Of a DNA stretch of 64,000 bases, positions 58,987 to 64,000 are shown piece by piece. A model generated the notes under the pieces. The model was not told the DNA's origin, did no database searches, and saw only the letters and a program-made list of their open reading frames with translations. Each line of letters starts with the position of its first letter. The stretch's first letter is position 1. The position numbers and the translations under genes are program-made. This stretch comes from Mycobacterium sp. Z3061 (GTDB lineage Bacteria; Actinomycetota; Actinomycetes; Mycobacteriales; Mycobacteriaceae): the NCBI RefSeq assembly GCF_031583025.1, contig NZ_CP134062.1:3472001-3536000 (forward strand), read 5' to 3'.

Positions 58987-59640
58987 CTACCTGCGGGTCC
59001 GCTGCGCGACCTCGGCCTTGATTTCAGCTGAGAGCGCACCGGCCACCGCCAGCCGGGGCAGCAATTCGGGCTCCGACATCCGCGCACGGAAGACCAGCCC
59101 GATCGTCACGTCGTGGTCGGGACGATGTTCGACGGTGATCTCATCGCCCGCGCGGACGGGCCCCGGGGAGATGACGCGCAGGTAGGCGCCCGGGACGCCG
59201 GCCTGGGTGAAGGTCTTGATCCAGCCGCGCTGCTCGAGCATCGCCGCAAAGGTCCGGCACGGCGTCCGGGGCGCGGAGACTTCCAGGACCGGACCGTCGG
59301 TGCCGATGCGCCAGCGTTCGCCGATCCGCGCTCCGGTGACGTCGACGCCCTCGGTGGTGAGGTTTTCACCGAACATGCCGTCGGTGAGGGTGCGGTTCAG
59401 CCGGGCTTCCCAGTCGTCGAGGTCTTCCCGCGCGTAGACGTAGACAGCCTGATCGTCGCCGCCATGGAACTTGGGGTTGCCGATCGCGTCACCGGCCAGG
59501 CCGCTGCCCGTCTTGCCCGGTGCCTGGACCATGACGGCCCCGGCGGTGGAGACCTTGTAGATGCCGGTGACCTTCGACCGCGCTCGCGGGTCGGGATTGG
59601 GCCGGGCCGCGGCGACGTTGACAGATCGCACATTCGGCAT
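58987..59640 (-). CDS. MOSC domain protein
   Basis: The product has 217 residues. The MOSC fold has GDAIGNPKFHGGDDQAVYVY near residue 52, LTDGMFGENLTTEGV near residue 85, and the conserved Cys in APRTPCRTFAAML near residue 125. MOSC domains bind molybdopterin or a sulfur ligand and act in molybdenum cofactor sulfuration or reduction of N-hydroxylated bases. The ATG at 59640 has a -10 TACCCT 6-7 bases upstream, so a leaderless start is likely. It is 10 bases from the CPBP gene, and 3 kb from modABC. Confidence 0.9.
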   Translation of the reverse strand: MPNVRSVNVAAARPNPDPRARSKVTGIYKVSTAGAVMVQAPGKTGSGLAGDAIGNPKFHGGDDQAVYVYAREDLDDWEARLNRTLTDGMFGENLTTEGVDVTGARIGERWRIGTDGPVLEVSAPRTPCRTFAAMLEQRGWIKTFTQAGVPGAYLRVISPGPVRAGDEITVEHRPDHDVTIGLVFRARMSEPELLPRLAVAGALSAEIKAEVAQRTRR

Positions 59641-59687
59641 CTGGTCAGGGTAACCGGGTGTCGGGATTGCGACCCGTCGTCCCGCGC

Positions 59688-60467
59688 TTATCCCGCGCTT
59701 GTCACCGCCAAGATGGTCCGGGCCACCAGGCCAGGGTCGTCGACCATGGGCACGTGCCCGACGCCGGGCAGGGTCGTGAACGACGCCTGGGGTAGTCGCT
59801 CGCGAGCGATCCTGTCGCACAGCGGGACTGGAACGATTGCGTCGTTTCCCGACCAGGCGATGGTCACCGGACAGGGCAGGGGATCCAACGGCGCGATCTG
59901 CTCACCGGAACCGAGAAAGTCGTCGACGTCGACAGTGCAGCCGATGATGTCGTCGATCGCGTCGACGCTCTGCGCCGTGGAGATTCGATCCGCGTGGCAC
60001 GCGGCGTCCCGCAAGCCGAGGCGACGCACTGTCGCCGACTTCATCGCGAGGGCGACGACCGGTCGCAGTGGCCGCGCAACGCGCCCGATCGCCACGAACT
60101 TGTGAATCTGCTTCAGCACGTGGGCTTGTGCCCTGTCCCCGGACGACCATAAGCCGGCCGGGGCGAACGCACACACGGTTGCCGCGCGTCCACGCCGGGC
60201 CAACTCGATGGCCATCCAACCGCCCAACGAGAGACCGACGACGTGTGGTCTCTCGAGACCACGCTCGTCGAGGTAGCGCTCGGCGTCGTCAACCAGATCG
60301 CTGACCGTGGCCGGGCGCGGCGGAGCCGGTGACCCGCCGCGGTGCCCGGCAGTGGTGAACGTGTGCACGCGGTGCTGGTCGGACAGCAGCGGCACGACGT
60401 CCTGCCAACCGTTGCCCGACATGAGGATGCCGTGCATCAGGACTACCGGAGACTTGTCGGACGACAT
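59688..60467 (-). CDS. Alpha/beta hydrolase
   Basis: The product has 259 residues with the alpha/beta hydrolase order: oxyanion strand LMHGILMSGNGWQ near residue 9, nucleophile elbow GLSLGGWMA near residue 98, probable catalytic Asp in WSGNDAIVP and His in PGVGHVPMVDD. The substrate is not predicted. No close neighbour shares an operon with it: the MOSC start is 47 bases beyond its stop. Confidence 0.85.
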   Translation of the reverse strand: MSSDKSPVVLMHGILMSGNGWQDVVPLLSDQHRVHTFTTAGHRGGSPAPPRPATVSDLVDDAERYLDERGLERPHVVGLSLGGWMAIELARRGRAATVCAFAPAGLWSSGDRAQAHVLKQIHKFVAIGRVARPLRPVVALAMKSATVRRLGLRDAACHADRISTAQSVDAIDDIIGCTVDVDDFLGSGEQIAPLDPLPCPVTIAWSGNDAIVPVPLCDRIARERLPQASFTTLPGVGHVPMVDDPGLVARTILAVTSAG

Positions 60468-60643
60468 GCGGCCAAGTGTGACACCTGCTTGCGTATTGCG
60501 CGGGAGGGATTGACCAACCGGAATTGGTCCGCGTCAGGGTCAGCCTCTTGCGGTGTCAGGCGTTTGCCGGCGGGCACACCAACGACCCAGAACTGTCACC
60601 GATGTCTTGAGAGATGACACCGAGTCGTGTCGGCGGCATCGGG

Positions 60644-60664
60644 TAGACTCGAACACATGTTCGA
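60644..60664 (+). promoter_or_regulatory. LexA (SOS) box overlapping the start codon, with -10
   Basis: TCGAAC-ACAT-GTTCGA (60649-60664) matches the mycobacterial SOS consensus TCGAAC-N4-GTTCGA in all twelve fixed bases. The ATG (60657-60659) lies inside it. The -10 TAGACT (60644-60649) ends 7 bases before the ATG, so a leaderless start is predicted and LexA would cover the transcription start. Confidence 0.85.
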
Positions 60665-62162
60665 TAGATTGCCGTGCCTTCCGTGTGGGTTGGCGGAATA
60701 TGACGGCTACCTGGCGGAGGTGGTGGCTCACCGGCGGGCGCTGCTGGAACAGACCGAGGAGTCGGTGGGGTGGGTGGCGCGTATTGGTGGGGCGGCGCGG
60801 GTGGTCAATCAGGGTGCGGCGGCGGAGTTGGTGGGGATCGGGGCGTTGTTCGCTCACCGTTTGGTGGGCGGTGGGGAGCGGGGGCAGTGGGCGATCGACA
60901 CGGTCAAGGCGGTGGCGGGGGAGGTGGCTGCGGGGTTGCGGATCAGTCAGGGCCGCGCGGAGACCAAGGTGCGTTATGCCCGGGCGATGCGTGAGCGCCT
61001 GCCTGCGGTGGCGGCGGTGTTCTGCGCCGGGGACATCGACTATGAGGCATTCACGACGATCGTGTACCGCACGGATCTGATCGAGGACCCCCAGGTGCTG
61101 GCGGCGGTGGATGCCACGGTCGCCGCGCGGGTGACGCGCTGGCCCTCGCTGAGCCGGGGGCGGCTCTCGGCGAAGGTGGATGCGATCGTGGCCCGCGCCG
61201 ATGCCGATGCGCTGCGCCGCCGCACAGAGGTGGTTCAGGCCGAGCGGGAGGTGTGGATCAGCCCGCCCCAGGACGGGCTGTCGCAGATCGAGGGACGCCT
61301 GCGCGCCACCGATGCCCAGGCCATCGATGCGCGGCTGTCAGCGCTGGCGGCCACCGTCTGCCCGAACGATCCACGCACCCTGGCGCAGCGCCGCGCCGAC
61401 GCCCTGGGGGCCTTGGCCGCCGGTGGCACCCGGCTGGGCTGTGAGTGCGCGCGCCCGGACTGCACCGCCGCCGGGAACAAGCCGGCCAGCCCGGTGGTGA
61501 TCCATGTGATCGCCGAAGCCGCCACCCTGGCCGGGCGCAGCGACAGCCCCGCGTGCCTGCTCGGTGGGGAGGACCTGATCACCCCCGACCTGCTGGCCGC
61601 GTTGGCGTTGACGGCCAAACACGTTCCGCTGATCCACCCCGGCTACGCCGCACCCGAACCCCACTACCACCCCTCGCAGGCGTTGGCCGATTTCGTGCGG
61701 GCCCGGGACCTGACGTGCCGCTGGCCCGGCTGCGACGTGCCGGCCACCCACTGCGACCTCGACCACACCATCCCCTGGGCCCAGGGCGGGCCCACCCACG
61801 CCGGCAACATGAAGTGTTACTGCCGCACCCATCATCTGATGAAAACCTTCTGGGGCTGGACTGAGAAACAACTCGCCGACGGCACCCTGATCCTCACCAG
61901 CCCCGGCGCGGACACCCACGTCACCACCCCCGGCTCCGCGCTGTTGTTTCCCAGCCTGTGTCACGCCGTGGGCGGCATGCCCGCCCCCGAAGCCCAAACC
62001 CCACCCACCGACTACTGCGCCGAGCGCACCGCGATGATGCCCACCCGCCGCCGCACCCGCACCCAAGACCGCGCCGCCCGCGTGGCCGCCGAACGCCGCG
62101 CCAACCACCACGCCCGCACCACCGCCACCGGCCCACCCGACGACGAACCCCCACCCTTCTAG
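60657..62162 (+). CDS. 13E12-type DUF222/HNH endonuclease family protein
   Basis: The product has 501 residues. A DUF222 domain (about 20-330) is followed by an HNH nuclease domain (about 355-400) with LTCRWPGCDVPATHCDLDHT, then AGNMKCYCRTHH. The Cys pairs bind zinc and the H-N-H residues are all present. The tail is basic. The family is the M. tuberculosis REP13E12 type, dispersed copies induced by DNA damage. The perfect LexA box over its start and a -10 7 bases before the ATG explain that control. GC skew changes sign within the gene (G-rich first half, C-rich second). It may be mobile; its exact target is unknown. Confidence 0.9.
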   Translation: MFDRLPCLPCGLAEYDGYLAEVVAHRRALLEQTEESVGWVARIGGAARVVNQGAAAELVGIGALFAHRLVGGGERGQWAIDTVKAVAGEVAAGLRISQGRAETKVRYARAMRERLPAVAAVFCAGDIDYEAFTTIVYRTDLIEDPQVLAAVDATVAARVTRWPSLSRGRLSAKVDAIVARADADALRRRTEVVQAEREVWISPPQDGLSQIEGRLRATDAQAIDARLSALAATVCPNDPRTLAQRRADALGALAAGGTRLGCECARPDCTAAGNKPASPVVIHVIAEAATLAGRSDSPACLLGGEDLITPDLLAALALTAKHVPLIHPGYAAPEPHYHPSQALADFVRARDLTCRWPGCDVPATHCDLDHTIPWAQGGPTHAGNMKCYCRTHHLMKTFWGWTEKQLADGTLILTSPGADTHVTTPGSALLFPSLCHAVGGMPAPEAQTPPTDYCAERTAMMPTRRRTRTQDRAARVAAERRANHHARTTATGPPDDEPPPF

Positions 62163-62167
62163 GGCTT

Positions 62168-64000
62168 TCACTCAGCCTGCCAGGTCCAGCCCGAGATCTG
62201 CGGGTCGTCCTCACCGTGCTCACGGGTGTAGTTGCGGGCCGACAAACGCGCATCCACCATCCGCTGGCGCAACCCGGCCGCGCTGCTGGCCAGGCCGTCC
62301 ACCCGATCGATCACATCCATCACCAGATGAAACCGGTCCAGGTCGTTAAGCATCACCATGTCGAACGGGGTGGTGGTGGTGCCGCGCTCCTTGAAGCCGC
62401 GTACGTGCGTGTGGTGGTGTCCGGCGCGCCGGTACGTCAGGCGATGGATCAGCCAGGGATAGCCGTGATAGGCGAAGATGACCGGCTTGTCCCGGGTGAA
62501 CAGGGCGTCGTATTCGTTATCGGGCAAGCCATGTGGGTGCTCCGAATCCGGCTGCAGCCGCATCAGGTCCACCACGTTGACGACCCGGACGGCCAGGTCC
62601 GGCAATTCCCGCCGCAAAATGTCCGCCGCCGCAAGGGTTTCCAGCGTCGGGATGTCACCGGCACAGGCCAGCACCACATCGGGCTCAGCGGCGGCGGTGC
62701 TGGCCCACGGCCAGATCCCCAGGCCCCGGGTGCAGTGCAGCACCGCCTCGTCCATCGAAAGGTAGGACAGCGCCGGCTGCTTGCCCGCGACGATGACGTT
62801 GATGTAGTTGCGGCTGCGCAGGCAGTGGTCGGCCACCGACAGCAGCGTGTTGCCGTCCGGCGGCAGATACACCCGGGTCAGCTCGGCGCGCTTGTTGGCG
62901 ACCAGGTCGATGAAACCGGGATCCTGATGGGACGCGCCGTTGTGGTCCTGACGCCACACATGCGAGCTGAGTAGGTAGTTCAACGACGCGATCGGCCGCC
63001 GCCAGGGCAGGTCCAGAGTCGTGGCCAGCCATTTCGCATGCTGATTGAGCATCGAGTCGACGATGTGCACGAACGCCTCGTAGCAGTTGAACAGCCCGTG
63101 CCTGCCGGTCAGCAGGTAGCCCTCCAGCCAGCCCTGGCACAAGTGCTCGGACAGCACCTCCATCACACGCCCGTCAGGAGCGAGGTGGTCGTCGTCGGGC
63201 TCCGTGCGTGAAACCCACACCCGATCGGTAGCCCCGAACACCGCGTCCAGACGGTTGGAGGCTGTCTCGTCGGGACCCATCAGCCGGAACCGGTCGGGGT
63301 TCCGCTTGATCACGTCGCGCAGGAACGTGCCCAGCACGCGCGTGGCCTCGTGCGTAGCGGCCGCGGGTCGCTCCACCGGCACCGCGTAGTCGCGGAAGTC
63401 CGGCAGGTCGAGATCGTGCAGCAGCACCCCGCCGTTGGCGTGCGGATTGGCGCTCATCCGGCGATCCCCTTGTGGCGCAACCGCTTTCAGCTCAGCCCGC
63501 AGCCTGCCTTCGCCGTCGAACAGCTCTTCGGGGCGGTAGCTGCGCAGCCACTGTTCCAGCTGTGCGCGATGCTCGGGGTTCTCGTGTGTCGCGGCTAGCG
63601 GTACCTGGTGTGAGCGCCAGGTGCCCTCCACGTGGCGACCGTCGACCTCCTTGGGACCGGTCCAGCCCTTGGGTGTGCGCAGCACGATCATCGGCCACAC
63701 GGGTCGCTCACCCGGCGCACCGGACCGCGCGGCACGCTGAATCGCCGCAATGTCGTCGAACGCGTCGTCCAGGGCGGCGGCCAGCTGCCGGTGCACACTC
63801 TCCGGGTCGTCCCCGGCCACCGTGATCGGCCGGTAGCCGTAGCCGCGCATCAGCGACTCGAGCTCGGCCTCCGGGATACGCGCCAGCACCGTCGGGTTGG
63901 CGATCTTGTAGCCGTTGAGGTGCAGGATCGGCAGCACCGCGCCGTCGACGGCGGGGTTCAGGAATTTGTTGGAATGCCAGCTCGCGGCCAGCGGCCCGGT
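62168..64000 (-). CDS. Phosphoketolase (5' end beyond the window)
   Basis: The C-terminal 610 residues of a thiamine diphosphate phosphoketolase, running off the right edge. The visible start of the frame ([25 protein letters not shown]) shows that the true start lies further right. Conserved segments include [29 protein letters not shown] and [20 protein letters not shown]. The enzyme cleaves xylulose 5-phosphate or fructose 6-phosphate with phosphate to give acetyl phosphate. It converges with the 13E12 gene, 5 bases apart. Confidence 0.93.
   Translation of the reverse strand, partial: TGPLAASWHSNKFLNPAVDGAVLPILHLNGYKIANPTVLARIPEAELESLMRGYGYRPITVAGDDPESVHRQLAAALDDAFDDIAAIQRAARSGAPGERPVWPMIVLRTPKGWTGPKEVDGRHVEGTWRSHQVPLAATHENPEHRAQLEQWLRSYRPEELFDGEGRLRAELKAVAPQGDRRMSANPHANGGVLLHDLDLPDFRDYAVPVERPAAATHEATRVLGTFLRDVIKRNPDRFRLMGPDETASNRLDAVFGATDRVWVSRTEPDDDHLAPDGRVMEVLSEHLCQGWLEGYLLTGRHGLFNCYEAFVHIVDSMLNQHAKWLATTLDLPWRRPIASLNYLLSSHVWRQDHNGASHQDPGFIDLVANKRAELTRVYLPPDGNTLLSVADHCLRSRNYINVIVAGKQPALSYLSMDEAVLHCTRGLGIWPWASTAAAEPDVVLACAGDIPTLETLAAADILRRELPDLAVRVVNVVDLMRLQPDSEHPHGLPDNEYDALFTRDKPVIFAYHGYPWLIHRLTYRRAGHHHTHVRGFKERGTTTTPFDMVMLNDLDRFHLVMDVIDRVDGLASSAAGLRQRMVDARLSARNYTREHGEDDPQISGWTWQAE

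Overview
The window reads as chromosomal DNA of a Mycobacterium, most likely a slow-growing non-tuberculous species. The evidence is high GC coding sequence, many PPE genes, one PE_PGRS gene, DUF732 secreted proteins, apa, garA, bacA and secA2, in almost the same order as M. tuberculosis Rv1800 to Rv1863c. Counterparts are named from memory of those families and of that gene order, not from an alignment. The species cannot be fixed from the sequence alone.

Bases 1-11754 are a PPE block. Two PPE-SVP genes (the first cut by the window edge) are followed by an M-box (ykoK) magnesium riboswitch at about 2294-2454. Then come five more PPE genes, two DUF732 secreted proteins and mgtC. Genes 4613-7748 and 7921-10939 look like a tandem duplication of one PPE, PPE-with-tail, DUF732 module. 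The tails of the two longer PPE proteins resemble the end of MgtC. The block reads as a magnesium-limitation locus in which cell-envelope PPE proteins and MgtC are expressed together. No PE gene lies in it.

Bases 11755-35546 hold a flavoprotein dehydrogenase, an esterase, a sterol-desaturase-like protein, a secreted trypsin-like protease, a nitroreductase/TetR pair around a perfect palindrome, a flavoprotein flanked by two VOC proteins, the ABC importer BacA, IlvG, SecA2 and PgsA2. The DUF881/DUF1290 trio, gcvH, garA, two MerR regulators around a bifunctional-nuclease-domain protein, and gcvB under a tandem glycine riboswitch follow, with a dehalogenase-like hydrolase after them. Bases 35561-46876 (minus strand) hold a VWA membrane protein, malate synthase glcB, the apparent operon gnd1-guaB1-CBS-CBS, and the blaI/M56-peptidase pair with a candidate BlaI operator.

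Bases 47057-57186 contain a PE_PGRS gene, an iron-regulated small RNA that matches MrsI in position and structure (IdeR-type box inside its promoter, strong terminator), a thioesterase lying directly next to ndh with no urease genes between, an F420-type oxidoreductase with a degenerate SDR, the molybdate transporter modABC, apa and two small GlsB/YeaQ-type membrane proteins. Bases 57217-64000 carry adhA, a CPBP protease, a MOSC protein, a hydrolase, a 13E12-type DUF222/HNH gene with a perfect LexA (SOS) box over its start codon, and the 3' part of a phosphoketolase. No tRNA, rRNA, CRISPR array or insertion sequence was seen. Intergenic stretches over 300 bases are 2158-2769 (riboswitch leader) and 3907-4612 (AT-rich, one possible small ORF).
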